A DNA stretch of 64,000 nt from Vandiemenella viatica (GCA_031002005.1 JARYHS010006964.1:5084001-5148000); one strand, 5' to 3'; positions 34,811 to 48,071 are shown, numbered from the stretch's first letter. Notes: generated from the sequence alone by a model not told the origin. Numbers and translations: made by a program.

Positions 34811-36114
34811 CTGTAAAACACAATTATTCATCAAGAATTATCAGAAACAATTATTTAAAATAAGCTATATATGTACATTCAGTTCGTGATTGAAGGTAAT
34901 CTCATAAATTTTATATTATATATCATGTTATTTCAAGGCGGCGCAACCAATTTTGGAGATGGGCCACAATTTTTGTTCTAATTTAGCCTGGGGACCAAAT
35001 AATACTTGCCTATAGTTACAACAGATATTTAAATATGACAAATATGTAAATAACACAGTTTAATTATAATCAAAAAGTAAAAATCATCAATGAGACCTTT
35101 GCATTAGGGTCTTGAGCTAGCGTATTCTAGACCGCTGCTGTTGGAGGGCCAATTCTAATGCGCTGGGGACCCACTCATGGCCCGCGGGACTGCGGTTGGG
35201 CAACCTTGTGTTAGTTATGTATCAGATACTAGCTGGCATGAAATTACAAGGTAAATTTATAATAAGAACCTCGGTAGCGTGGTTTCAAATTCTCGTACTA
35301 AACATGCAGTGTATCGTAATGTTAAGGGAAATTGATATCCCTATTATGCGTGATGCCACTATGAGCTGTATTATTAACTGTATCACGTTATATGACTAAC
35401 TACTTCGGTATTCTTCAGTGTACAAAAGCTTAGACCTTGCTGCTAAAACAGCTGATAGGCGACAGCCTGTAGAGGAACCTTCCCCAAGTGCCTGGGAAGC
35501 AGCTGCATTTATTGACAGCGAAAAAACCGGCTAGCTGCGTTACCACTGCTCTTCTAGCGTACCCTGCCACCTGTTGCGACAGCCTCTAGATAGGGCTGAC
35601 TTTCGTCAGCACATCTGCAACAATGAATACCGGTCCATGTCTGGTCACTTTCTAAAGCGATAAACTGAAAAAATTAAGCTGCTGAAATGGCGAATTCCTG
35701 AGACATACTGTTTTTCTTATCTATCACGCGTACTTTATTGAAAACAGTGGAGGATTACGGAAAAAGTTACAGCAGTATACATAAACGACACTTGTAAGTA
35801 CTGCCAGTCTTTATAAGTACGGGGATTCAGCCAGCCCAAAATTTTTCCTGGAACTAATATCTTAAGAGCAGGTGAGCAATAGAAACCGTCAGAAATGTAC
35901 ACAAGTCTCTGCTGACAAATAAATGGCGCGATCTACTTGTTCCTTATGTACTTCTACCTCCACCCACACAAATATCAGACACTAACTAAAACTAATTACG
36001 AAGGTACACATAAATTTGAAACAGACAATTGTTACTATATGCAGAAGCTATGTACTACTAATTATCGTTTGCAATAACTAAATGGTTTAATAAATTCGTC
36101 CATTTAGTAACAAG
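34811..36114. other. Pseudogene A intron 5, proximal part
   Basis: About 35260-35600 aligns with 1190-1560 of gene B intron 5, confirming that the whole locus, not just exons, was copied. No gene seen. Confidence 0.45.
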
Positions 36115-37366
36115 AGGGTTGTCCATAAAATAAAAGTTCCCTAGACGGCCATGCCGGCGAACTGTCTGCCACGCTCAGTCTGGGCTGAGCAGCAGTTAGA
36201 GATGGAGTTCCCTACTCGCTTCGCCCGGCAGGTGCGAATGACGCTCTGTAATTCGTTTACTGTGATGCGAAAAGCGCTGCGCCGAGGGACATTCATTCTT
36301 AATTGCGCGAAGTCTAGGGAGAAAAGTGTGTGAGCATACAATAAGTGCGCAAATGGTGCAGAGAATTCAAAGACAGACGTACAGATGTCCATGAGGAACA
36401 GCATTCCGGACGGCCATCGGTTTCGGAAGAAACGATTGCAAAAGTGGAAGAAGATATGCTGAAAGGTTATGGTGCGGGAGTTATGAGAGATGATCCCTGA
36501 TGTCAACTAAGACTACGATTAACAAAATCTTAACAGATTATTTATGGTATGCCTAGGTTTGTGCAACAGCGGCCCCAGAAACGGTTATGGAAGAACATAA
36601 ACGGCAACGTGTTAAGCGGCCCACAGATTACTTCAAGCCTATGAAACCAATGACGAAGAATTCTCGGATTCAGTTGTTATTGGGGAAGAGAACGGTATCC
36701 ACTACAGGACGCTGGAATTGAAGGAATAATCCCATCAGTGGAAATCATCCAGACTCGCCGAAGCCGTGGAAGTTCAAGCAAACACTGTAGCCGGCAAAGT
36801 GATGGCGAGAGTGTTTTGGGAAAGGAAGGAGTTATTGCTTGTGCGAATTGATGGCTACTGGTACAGCAGTCAATGCTAAATACTACTGTGCGACGTTGAA
36901 GTACCTGCGCCGGGTAATTCAAAACAAGAGGAGAGGCGTGCTACCGAGGAGAGTGCGTTTTCATCACGATAACGCTCGTCCGCAAACCGCCCGTGTAACA
37001 AACGATCTTCTCAACCAATTTGGATGGCATATTGTCACACACCCGCCATATATCCCGGACGTAGCTCCCAAGTGATTAGCATCTCTACCCAGAAATGAAG
37101 AAACACCTGGGTGGGATTCTATTAAGATCCGGATAGGAACTGAAAGAAGATGTGTTAAGCTACATTCGCGGCCCGCGAGGAGACTTCAACCACTCGGGCA
37201 TAAAGAAGATGGTACACCGCTTACAAAAATCCATCGACCTCAACGGCCCATTATGACTAAAAATAGGAAAAGGTCCAGACTTTCCTGAAAATGTATAATT
37301 CATAGCAAATAAACATGTTTTTCAATCTAAAATCATTTGGAACCTTGTTTCACGGATAACACCCTA
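36115..37366 (+). mobile_element. Mariner transposon, degenerate
   Basis: Imperfect terminal inverted repeats of about 27 bp: left AGGGTTGTCCATAAAATAAA, right complement AGGGTGTTATCCGTGAAACA. Shifting frames show a transposase with FHHDNARPQTA and THPPYIPDVAPK (catalytic region; mariner usually has HPPYSPDLAPxD, so the last Asp is not readable here). It is broken by several frameshifts and stops. It lies in intron 5 of pseudogene A and is absent from gene B. Confidence 0.8.
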
Positions 37367-37494
37367 ATATGCTGGAACATTTGTGTATACCTTTGCAACG
37401 ATGTTCTAAGTTGCAGAACTTTGACTCAGAAGTATCCGAACGCCACAAGGTGTTGTGAACTAGAATTCTATGAGAGTAATAGCTGCAGACGTAC

Positions 37495-39140
37495 CTGACT
37501 GTCCAGCATGCGCCGCTTACTGCTGCAGGTGACACCAGAGGACGAGCTGCAGTGTGACAGCGACGGCCAGCGTGGTCACCGCAGCCGCGGACGGGAGCAA
37601 CGGCCGAGACCCAGCGCCGGGCGCCTCCAGTGGCGACGTGACGAAACGCACCTCTTCCTTGAGTGCAGACTCACTCGGTGGCACATTCAAGTCGTTACTG
37701 GGTTTAGCATTACCAGTTTGTGATAGTTTCTGATCGTTAATCTCTCGTGCAGTGTCTACCGCGCGTGCAGACCCACTCCGTTGTACAGCCACGTCTTGAC
37801 TTGTTCCATCATAACTGCTTTGCGACAGTTTCAGATTCGTTCATCTCTCGAGCCCTGACTACTGTGAGTGGAGACCCACTCTGTTCAACTGCCAAGTTGT
37901 CACTTGTTCCATCATAACTGCTCTGTGACTGTTTGTGATCGTTCAGCTCTCGAGCCCTGTATTCCGTATGTGGGAGACTCAGTCATTTGTATAACCACGT
38001 GGCTCACTTGTTCCATCATAACTAGTCTGAGTCTGTTTGTGATCGTTCATCTCTTGAGCCCTGTCTATCGTTTGTGGAGACTCACTCTTTTGTATAACCG
38101 CGTCGACACTTGCTCCATCATAACTGCTCTGTGACTGTTTGTGGTTGTTCATCTCTCGAGCACCGTATTCGGTGTGTGGAGACTCACTAAGTAGTAAAAC
38201 CCCCCTCGTAACTTGCTTCATCATAACTGCTCTGTGACTGTTTGTGATCGTTCATCTCTCGAGCCCTGACTACTGTGAGTGGAGACCCACTCTGTTCTAC
38301 TGCCAAGTAGTCACTTGTTCCATCATAACTGCTCTTTGACTGTTTGTGATCGTTCATCTCTCCAGCCCTGTTTATCGAGTGTGGAGACACACTCTGTTGT
38401 ATAACCACGTCGTCACTTTCTCCATCATAACTACTCTGTGACTGTTTGTGAATGTTTTTCTCTCGAGCCCTGTTTACCGTTTTGTGGAGACACACTCTGC
38501 TGTATAACCACGTCGTCACTTGCTCCCATCACAACTGCTCTTTGACGGTTTGTGATCGTTCATATCTCTAGCCCTGTCTACCGTGTGAGCTGATCCACTC
38601 TGTTTCACACCCACGTCTTCAATTGTTTTATTAAAAACTATTTTTTGACGGTTTGTGATCGTTCATATCTCTATCCCTGTCTACCGTGTGTGCTGATCTA
38701 CTCTGTTCTACTGCCAAGTAGTCACTTGTTCCATCATACCTGCTCTGTGACTGTTTGTGATTGTTATCTCCCGAGCCCTGTTTACCGTGTGTGGAGACCC
38801 AATCTGTTGTATAACCACGTCGTCACTTGCTCCATCATAACTGGTCTCTGTCTGCTTGTGGTCGTTCATCCTCTGGAGCCCAGTCTACCGTGCGGCCACG
38901 TCATCACTCCGTCCACCATACCCACCATGTGACAGTTTCCTCTCGTTCATCTCTCGAACCCTGACCACCGCGAATGCAGACCCACCTCTGTTGGACAGCC
39001 ACGTAGTCACGTGGTCCACCATAACTTCTCCGCGCCAGTTTGTGATTCTTCACCTCTTCTGGGCTCTTTTCGTTGAGTGGAAGTTTTTCCTCTTGTCCTG
39101 TCGAAGGTGCACTCGGAGTGAGGATGGGTTCTTTAATTTC
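37495..39140 (-). pseudogene. Pseudogene A exon 5: expanded linker and membrane segment
   Basis: Acceptor cttttacag and the first codons (ITPS-like EIKEPILTPS against ETREFLRTPR in B) align with gene B exon 5; the donor is TCAG|GTACGT. Between lies a minisatellite of about 13 units, then a linker and a hydrophobic segment (AAAVTTLAVAVTLQLVLW) ending HLQQ-TAA at 37517-37519, where B reads TAC. Frameshifts occur at an extra base near 38985 and at others in units of 101-104 bp; in-frame stops also occur. The last about 90 codons (37792-37517) remain open. At 1646 nt the exon is more than four times B's 365 nt. Confidence 0.75.
37805..39090 (-). repeat. Coding minisatellite, about 13 units of about 102 bp (34 residues)
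   Basis: Unit starts on the plus strand lie near 37805, 37904, 38008, 38110, 38213, 38315, 38417, 38520, 38623, 38726, 38827, 38908 and 39011. Most are 102-104 bp; one is 81 bp. On the minus strand the best units read RAREMNDHKQSQSSYDGTSD followed by a YLAVEQSGSPLTVV-like half. The basic period of 102 is a multiple of three, as expected if expansion occurred while coding; later indels broke the frame. Confidence 0.85.
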
Positions 39141-41099
39141 CTGTAAAAGACAATTTTAATAATAACGCTAAGAATATTGTTCTATTTTATAAACTCAGGT
39201 AACATCTTTATATATTTGTATTGTCTTTTAAGTTTTCAACAACCATTTGTCTCATCTAAGGCTAATGATAACAATTATATATCAATTATTTTGTCAGAAA
39301 ATACGAAAGGATTGCTTATTCATACAATTCATATGATATCTTCTAGTGGCTACATTTTTGATTATCTGTTTTAAATGCGGACGTTTGTCGGCCTCTGGCA
39401 TTTGGGCCTAGGTAATTATAGCAAGCCTTGGCATTATTTCTGATTTTCGCCCTCCTGAGTGGTAATATCGTTTGGGGCCTTCTTGGTACTAGGCGTATTT
39501 GGGTATTCAAATAAACCGAAAACAGTTTGATTTTTTACAGTCCAGTTAACGTTACTTAAGTGCCGTTCTCTTTCTTTGGACATGAATTGTTTTTGAGCGG
39601 AGGAGAAGATCTTTTCGAAGGAGCCAACCTCAGCCACGTCTCTGATATTTTAGTACTAATTTTTGAATGCATATGGTGCAGGAAAAATTTGGGGTAGTCT
39701 GCAAGATTATGATATTATCTCCCACTGTTTATTTTTAATTTCTTTAACTCGAATAGTATACAAACATTCGCTAAGTATTTTCCTTTAAAAAGGAACTGAA
39801 CAGCCAGTAATTACTGCAATGATAATACCCCAATCTGAGTGGTATTCCAAGCTAGGTAGTACTAGTTTCTTAATGTAAGACACCACATTTATGTCTAGGC
39901 TATTTCTTCATAGATCTAAATATATTTGCTTACTGTCACTGACTTAACAAATGTTATTTTGATGGGGAAATCTGTGCAGTAAGTCTACAGGAATGTATAT
40001 CATAGGAACCTTTATTGTTTGGGAGTGTTTCACTTGATTAGTGAGTTCTAGTCGAAAATATATTTTGAGATTTTGAATTCGACCGTATGAATACACTGGA
40101 AGCAAATGCATCACAAATAGATATTGGATAAGACTTTCGCAATATGGCAGCACAGACGAGAAAAATTAGATGATTCCTTAGATATCTAAGTGGAATAAAT
40201 GAAAATATTAGATTAACAATGGAGGTGGAGCCAGGGTCCACCACGAGTGTCACCCGTTTGGGGGTGACACCCACATTTCGAAATAGTAATCGAAATCAGT
40301 GTGTGATAAAAAAATATAATATAAACTTCTCTTAATCTTTGGTGTCGAACACGTCTACTTTTATTGTTATGAATATTTGTTTTTAGGTTGATCTAGCGCT
40401 TTTTCAAATGTGATCCAGGGGCTGTGCTCATTCGTTGCTAGTAGTAAATTGTTGGCAATGCCGTGCACTAAACAGAGAGCATCGCTCTGTAGCTCCAACA
40501 ATCACAAGAAATCGTTGATTGTTGTGCTTGCCGTCCGTCACTGTTGTTTGGTTTGTTAGAAGCGGCGGTGGATATAATGTAAGTTTTCTTGTATAAAAAG
40601 AGGAAGTTTTAAAATTAAAGTTTATATATAATTGCTAAAATCATAGTAATTAGACAGTTAAATTGTAAATCCTCGAAAATATTTAGAGAAAATTTGGAAA
40701 TGAAAACCAAGCGTATGTCGGAATACGCGTAGTCTAGGTTTTAAAATTGTTTTGCTTATTTAGAATTCCATTAGCTTTCAAGCTAAGATTTACAAGTGCT
40801 TTGAAGTTTTTCTAGTAATTTTTGAATTTATTATCTGACAGATTCGTGATGTACAAACTGAGTACATTTCGCGTTATCCGATTTACACTCTGCGTACTTG
40901 CCTACTGTCGACAGTGCACCTATAGTCAACTGGAATCGTATCATGTTCGAATTTATACTTGTAAAAACTGTGCATTAAACTAGCAATACTGTCAGGATTC
41001 AATCAATCCGAACGGGTCCAAGTGTTCGTTGATGGTATCGTCTGTAGTTGGTAATCATTTTTGTAGAGCATATGTTTAAAACAGTCGGAACCATAACTG

Positions 41100-41284
41100 T
41101 TGTGCATAGAACTGTAAGTAATGTAAATTATGTATATTTAAAACTGTAAAGGAAATGAAATGTAAATTGTTAAACTATGTAAATAGAACTGTAAAGTAAT
41201 GAAATGTGAATTGTCATAAACGCAAAGAACTTGTCTGTTTGGCTGATAAGGCCGAAAGCCATTTAAATAAATAAATAAAAAAAA
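41100..41284 (+). mobile_element. Non-LTR element 3' end
   Basis: GGCTGATAAGGCCGAAAGCC then AATAAATAAATAAAAAAAA looks like the 3' terminus of a retroposon: a short conserved end followed by an A-rich tail. No coding sequence is attached that I can read. Confidence 0.4.
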
Positions 41285-42172
41285 GTCGGAACCGTGTGTC
41301 TTGCTAGCGAAATCGTAACATTAGTAAGCACTTAAATTCTAGGTTCATGTAAGTTTGCTATGCTTTCTGCTGATCGAGAATGGAAGTATGATCGCGATGA
41401 AATAAATTAGCGAATATTCCATAGTAAATTTAGAGAAGAGAAAAATTTTACTGTGTGTAACCTCTCTGTCGAATACAGGAACCAAAATTATTGTGGATTC
41501 ATTAAATCGACAGGGATGTCGAACTTTTGTTCCTGATCAAACTGAACGAACAATCAATCCGTTTACAACATTTTATTTATATGCTACAGAGCGGCGCTAG
41601 AAATATAAAATTTACACGTGAAGACGGTATTCAGTACATAAAATGTCATATTTAGAAGTCTGTAGCTACGTGTATCTTAGGCGGATAGTAAAATATTTCA
41701 CTTGTGAAGTACTTCATGTAAAGACGGTAGATATCGCAATGGCATGTTCTTATAATACTAAGCCGTTTTTTTTTAATTGCTTTGTTTTATAGTGCATTTA
41801 TTGTTCTATTTTTATGAAGGAACTTAATGTAGAGTTGCTTCTCTGACTATACAGTCTCTCCCAGGGTCTCAAGACTTGTGGGACCCGGATTCTGGGTTTG
41901 CACCGATGGAACCCCATCTGGGTCTGGAATTGCTACTACTTGGATCAAGCCACTTCTTTTAACTTTCCTCTCGATATTCCTTGGTCCTGCAATACCAAGG
42001 TTACGAAGTCATTTAAATACAACCTATGTTAACGTTTCAACAACAAATTGTTCGGGAAGTTTTCGATTTTTTTAAATGTATAGCGAAATATTATGGTCAC
42101 CCTATGGCAAAAATTAGAATCTCAACATGCATACAGGGATGCTAGAATTTTAGGAAACTTTGAAGATATATC

Positions 42173-43290
42173 CAGGGCCATACCCAGAAGAAATGATAAC
42201 AAATGGAAATGGATCAGGCTAAGTTATTACCTTTAGATACAGTTGTCAGTAAGAAATGCGTTCAACTTGAGCACCAATACATTCGTGGATCCTTGCCGAC
42301 AATATTTTTCGAATGCCTTCTTGGGGTATGTCTCTTTACGCCTGCATGTCTTTTGCAGTCCGTTGTTGCGCGGTTTATGCTGGGTCACCATGTGATCTAA
42401 TGTATCTACTCCTGGTATCACAGACATGCTCTATTGGGGACAAATCTGGGGACTTTGCTGTTCAAATTGTGATCGAAACTCCTTGCAAGGCTTGTATCAC
42501 GATGGCCGCAATATGAGGACGGGCATTATCTTGTTGTAAGATGTGATTTGATTGGTGAACGTTAAGGGTATCACAATAAGATGCAGACATGCAGCATCCC
42601 GTCCACGTAGTGGTGGGCTGTCATTGTGTCATCAACAGCCGACTCAGTCATGCTGTCGAAACTGATTGCCGCCAAAAAAATGACACTGGTGACTGCATTT
42701 GTGTGATGTTCTGAAATCAAAGCAGGTAAGCCGTTTTCCAATACGCCTGCGAACATGTCGTGAATTATCACTTTTCCACAGACAGAATCAAGAATCGTCT
42801 CTAAACACAAATGTACGCCATTCACCTGTACTTTTGTGTTTTGCATTACGCCAGGTTAGATGATGCTGGCAATGAAATCAGATTAATGGGACACATTGCA
42901 TATGGTTCAAAGAGCGTACTCCAGCTTCAAGCAATTGGTTGTTTGGATCTGGCCTGCAATCAACCATTTGCCAGCAGCAGCCACCCACACAATTTGGCGG
43001 CCTTCACGTGCTGTTATCCATCAGTATAGACCTGGAGTATTAGAGCTTTCTTTCATCACCGTGTATCATCTGTATAATGAAAATGCACTACGGCCAATCT
43101 TTTGGGAGATTTCAAGATATGATGCACCTTTTTAAAACACGTCAATTCTCCGACCTCTCTCACAGTTAGACATTTGAGTGTAGTGTAGAGAGTTGTCACT
43201 CTTCGCCTGGGCATACTTAGCCATCAAGAACTGGTGGACAACAAAGTGTCATATTACACCACATTGTACGCCACTAGTACGTTAAAAAAA
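42173..43290 (-). mobile_element. Tc1-like transposon, copy 2, degenerate
   Basis: Closely parallels 24331-24900 (for example TCAGTAAGAAATGCG, and TTGTTGTAAGATGTGATTTG against its counterpart) and extends further. Minus-strand coding similarity is weaker than in copy 1, with no clean catalytic block. Not in gene B, so it arrived after, or was lost since, the locus duplication. Confidence 0.6.
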
Positions 43291-44212
43291 TAGCAATTTA
43301 CATAACAGATAGCACTGCAAATCTCATACTATTAAATGTAAAATATTCAATTTTAAATCATTTAATACTCTTTATATGGGCATACTTGGGGCCAATTTTC
43401 ATTCATTTATTACAACACCGTCTGGGTGTTGGGATTTTAATTTGCGCCAGTGTGTGTATCAGTTGCTGCGTGTAAAGGTCGAGCTCTACTTTGCCAATAC
43501 TGGTCTGTACCGTCACCGCGACGACAGTCGTCCGAGTGGCAGCTCGCCCCCTCGCGTCCACACTTTTCCACAGCTCGTCCATGTTCCTGCCCTGCCTTTA
43601 GTCTCCTATAACGTTTTCAAGTGATTGTTACAGGGAATCAGTGTTGGGGATGACAGGTAGGTTTGACACCTTACTTTATTATACTGTACTTTATTTTGCA
43701 CAGTTTTGATACGAAAGTACATTAAAATACTTTTTTATCTGACTCACCTAATCACCTATCTAGTTGATTTTTTTATGTACAAAAATAGTATCCCAGTGCA
43801 GTATTAACAAATTACCACACTGTACCGGAATGAAAGATTCTCGCATATTTCAACGCAATCGCAATGAAATGTCAATCACTTCGCACTTGACGTGTTTGTT
43901 TTGCTTGAGGTTCTTTTCGATTCATTCAGTATTTTTTAGTAAAGAACGAGGTTATAACATATTTTATTTTAAATTTTGATTGTAAAGATTATGTATAATA
44001 ATTATAATAATTTTATGTTATCTCAAAGTTCTAGTCACAGAGTTTCTTATTAGGAAACTCGCAGTGCACCTATATTGAAGACACCTAACTTGGAAAGGAG
44101 ACCTACAGATTAACTTGAAATTCGAACATGGAGCGTCCTAGAATCCTCGCGTTAACAGATAAAAGCATTGCCAGAGGTAAATGTCAATTTTTAGGCCCGC
44201 AAAAATTATAGT

Positions 44213-44290
44213 CGAGTACGGGATTTGAACCGGGACCTTCAGTATCCAAATCGCACGCAGTCATTTGAGTCACCAGTCCGAATGTAGGTG
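44213..44290 (-). mobile_element. tRNA-derived SINE-like remnant
   Basis: The minus strand has GGTTCAAATCCC, a good RNA polymerase III B box, and TGGTGACTCAAATGAC about 40 nt upstream in the A-box position. No credible tRNA cloverleaf closes around them, so I read it as a SINE relic. Confidence 0.4.
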
Positions 44291-45239
44291 TAATGAAAAA
44301 TAAGTTTGCAAACATGATACAATTAACATACTTTTTTTCTATACCATCTATTTTTGCTATCAAAAAACACGAATCAACTTTTGTGTATTTGAATACATAT
44401 TTTTCAGTACTTCTAGATTAGTCTGGCGTATGGTTACAGTGTGTGATTCGGATGTGGAAGGTCCCCGTTACAAATGCAGATCTCGGCTGCAATTTTTGTG
44501 GGTCTTAAAATTGATCTTCAACTTTGGCAATGTTTTGATTTTTTAATGCGAAGATGCTAGAACACTTCCTACATGTTAAGAACATCTTATGAACATGGAT
44601 GAAAAAAGACACTTGTTTTAAGACCAACAATAACATGAAAACATTTGATCGTAAGGGAAGGAAAATTTCGGAACTCTCTCTATGCGCTTCTCCACATACA
44701 GCAGACCGACACTGGTCCACACCGTCAAAATATAAACCAATCCAATGATGGCCGAGTGTCGGACGACATGCCGTGTCCTTTGGACAAACTTCGATCGAGT
44801 GAGCGCCAACAGTAAGAAACGTGTCGGTACGGTGACGGTGTGGAACAATATCGAGCAAGTGAGGCCCGATCTTCAGAGGAGTTAAAATTAACCTAAAACC
44901 ACTTTCGATCACCAGTGATCAACACGTGGCTAAAATCTTACCATATTGATTATTGAACATGAAGTAAATCAAATTATTAATTTTGAAAATGTGATTAAAG
45001 GGTTTGCAGCTGTGAAAGCAATTTTTTTTATTTGTATATCTTTTAAATGTTGTGAATCTTACAAGTTTATTAATTATTATTTTTAATAACAATAAATTTT
45101 TATTTAATTATGTTTTATTAATATCATATTTTACACTTACAAGATTATATATTATACTTAATTTTGGATTTAAATTTTCAAGGGGTGACACCATCGATAT
45201 CCGCCCCGGGTGTCACCCACCTACGCCACTGGGTGAAGC

Positions 45240-47981
45240 AGTAGGTTTGCCCTGCCATTCCTGGACATGATGGTCAGAAATCATTCGGATGGCAGATAAG
45301 GACACTGAGAGTACAGGAATCAAACCCACACCGACCAACACCACAGCGCCCACAGCATTACGACGTTGTTCAGAGCAGATCGGTGTTATCACCTGGGCCA
45401 GAGCCATCTATGAAGCAGAAATTCTGACAGCGGAGATGAACTATTTGCTCCGTAGTTTCCAGAAGACAGGGCAGAGATAACTCAGATAATGTCCTTTTTG
45501 AAGAATAACTGGAGGAAGAAGTTTAAAAACTAACCTTTTCACCATACAGTGGAGAGGCTTTAGTGAAAATCACCAGAATGTTACGCAAATGAGGTGTAGG
45601 GAGCTTTTCCGACCACTCAAGACTTTAAAGGATTTACTGCGTGGTAAAAAAAAATAGTAATCTCGTGTGGTTTCAATGTCCTGGTGAAAGGGTTTATTAT
45701 CAGTTGCGCAATCCGCCCCTTTCATAGCAGCCTAGATTAAACTTGTAATCCCACCGGGTATAGGGAACCTAGAGTTTAACGTGGAACCCGAATCACAGAA
45801 GTGTTTTGGCGTAATTCACAGTACCCAACAGGCTGTTCCAGAGTTGCATGATGGGTTCAGGGCCAATGAAATCCCCGCCGAGAGGATTAACTACTGAGCC
45901 AACAGACCGCACTACTACGCCGTATAAAGGATGGTTTGTGCCAGTACGAGAGGTGTTCAGTGTGGAAATCATGATCGTAGAATGAACAAGTCTGATAAAT
46001 AATATGTCACCTCTGGTTACTCACTTTTAAGCAGTACTGCCTGGTGGGCCTTCCTTTAAGAGATATCAGGGGCTAAAAATTGTAAAAATTGTGCCTAAAT
46101 GATTTATACCTGTACGGAAGATCATTTGTATTTCACGTCGGTTTAGCCGTGCGCGTTAAGGTGTTGTGTCCGTATGCGCGGGGTTTCAAAGTTCGATCAT
46201 ACGATCTGTTTATAAATTCGGCGGAAGGTACACTTCGCGTTTCAGTTCTGGGCGTAACATGCGAGATTTCTGCGCCGGGCGACGAGTGACGAAGTCGGTG
46301 GCAGCTTTTCACAAAGTACAGAAGAGAAACAGAATTGATTTTGTTTCGATACAAATCCACACACAATGATAATAGGTGGGTTTGTTTAAGGAGACTTTGA
46401 AGATTCGTCTTGCAGAAGACATTTTAAACAGAGTCACGGGGTATCAAGCGCTTCACAGAACGCACTTCATGCACAGGCAAGACGACAGAGGCAAAGGCAT
46501 CAAGATCGTTCCAGAATCCGCTCTGGTCTTCAACCGAAGGCCCTCCCCCCTTTCGCGTGTCTCCTAACCTCTCGTTCTGCCCCTCTGCATAAATCGCCCT
46601 ACCATTCTTCTGGCCCCATTATCCGCAAAAGCAGAGGCGCTCGGCACACGTGATCATGACGTCACCAGAAACCGATTACCGGTATGGGCTATATAAGGGC
46701 AGTCATTGTTGGAGACTGACACTTCGCTGGATGATGAAGTCTTAGAGCTAATTCAAAACGTCGCATCAACGTGTCCTTTGGAGAGACTGACAAAAATATA
46801 TACCCCTCTTATATAATTATTTAGTGAAACAAAAGTTCGGCAGTTTCCAATACATTTCAAAACTCAACACTGAAAATCTTTGTAAGGAATTGATTAAAAA
46901 AATAAAAGAACAAATACAGCTGTCAAAGCAGCACTTCCTATACGTTTGCAGCTTCTGTACCTGATAATTACGCGTTTTTTGTTTATAATTTACAATACTT
47001 TCACCATTTTCCCTCCCAACAGTCTATGCAAAATAATTTGCTTTTATCATTTATTAATATTTTTAGGTAAGCTAAATAAATAAACGATGTAACTTATTAA
47101 CAGTAATAGGTATTCATTTTCGTTTTAGGTTTTTATATTTGCATCAATATTTTAACCTGCTTCTAACCCCAAAATTAAAAAAAAGTTATTAAATGAGATA
47201 TACGCCAGCAAATCACTGGAAAAGGTGAATTTTTACTACAACATATATTTAATGACTAAATTTTGGAGTTGATTTCTTAATCAAGAATGGTTTGTTAATA
47301 AATCTTTCGAATATAGATATAAAGTAAGGGAACTTTCCAGTTCCTTCGTGTATAGGGAAATTGAGATTTAGCGTAACTAACGTCTTGGTAAGAAGCAGAC
47401 ACTTGATTCTAGCCAATTCAGAATCAATATTCCATGTGGAACTTCACAACTTGAATGGGGAGTTGATCACTAATGTGTATCTTCAGATACTCAGCAGTAT
47501 ACTACAGTTACTGGAAATACTTTTTCAAGTACTACTAAAACCGTGGCAGTTCCAATGAAAATAATTAACTTGCATTTCACGGTGAATTGCATCTATAGTG
47601 CATTTCATGTGGGCATGAATAAGTTAGTAATGTTGTATGTGATGTTATACCTCGAAAATCAATCGGTGATCATTACAACCTCAAGGATAAGGAAATTTAA
47701 ATCTGAGAGTGTATTACATCGAAACTAAATTAAACATTTTAGATCATGGAAGTTGAAATACAAAAGTTTTTAAAGAAAATTTAATAATGAGGATCTTCAA
47801 GAAAAATTCGTTGATGGAATTTAAATTTTCGGTAAAATACAGATCAAAAAGCTTTTACATGCCATAAACACTTAAACGTATTTACCTAGTCGCTGTTAAT
47901 GGATTGATACAATATGAATCTACGCTGCTTAGCATATTAACTAAATTATGACACTTTTTATTTTAGTAAAATATTCTTTAA
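45240..47981. other. Pseudogene A intron 4, part
   Basis: Contains the promoter-like cluster at 46647-46697 and otherwise AT-rich sequence. Frames such as 45289-45480 and 46376-46567 show no known domain and are not called. Confidence 0.35.
46647..46697 (+). promoter_or_regulatory. TATA box with upstream E-box and CRE
   Basis: CACGTG at 46647-46652, TGACGTCA at 46657-46664 and TATATAAG at 46690-46697 are spaced like a polymerase II core promoter firing rightward near 46720. No gene follows that I can read, so it may belong to a retroelement terminal repeat or be an orphan promoter. Confidence 0.4.
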
Positions 47982-48071
47982 ATATTATCTTGGTTCTCTG
48001 GGTAGAGCCGTATTGATTTGTTAAAACCTTACATTTCAACGATCCTGCTATGCCATCATCAAAGGAATGCA
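47982..48071. mobile_element. Half of a foldback MITE
   Basis: ATATTATCTTGGTTCTCTGG and the following about 60 bp match the left arm of the complete copy at 52541-52701. The right arm is missing. It lies just downstream of exon 4 of pseudogene A. Confidence 0.6.

Larger units (their letters stand above)
40218..45232. mobile_element. Possible 5-kb DNA element with GTGTCACCC-bearing ends
   Basis: The left end CAATGGAGGTGGAGCCAGGG runs into GTGTCACCCG and GGGGTGACACCC. The right end, complemented, reads CAGTGGCGTAGGTGGGTGAC then ACCCGGGGCG and GGTGTCACCCC. Such CAGTGGCGTAG ends occur on several animal DNA transposon families. I could not find a convincing target duplication or transposase, so the boundaries are tentative. 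It holds a LINE tail near 41220-41284, the Tc1-like copy at 42173-43290 and the SINE-like site at 44213-44290. Confidence 0.35.

Noticed and set aside
37868..38134. Forward frames across the minisatellite as proteins
   Set aside because: They are antisense shadows of the 102-bp coding repeat; the minus strand carries the exon's acceptor, donor and membrane segment.
37805..39090. Regular repeats as a CRISPR array
   Set aside because: Units are contiguous with no unique spacers, lie inside an exon, and the genome is eukaryotic.
44505..44912. Minus-strand 135-codon and overlapping 76-codon frames with a hydrophobic patch
   Set aside because: Two competing frames, no family signature, inside a possible transposon.
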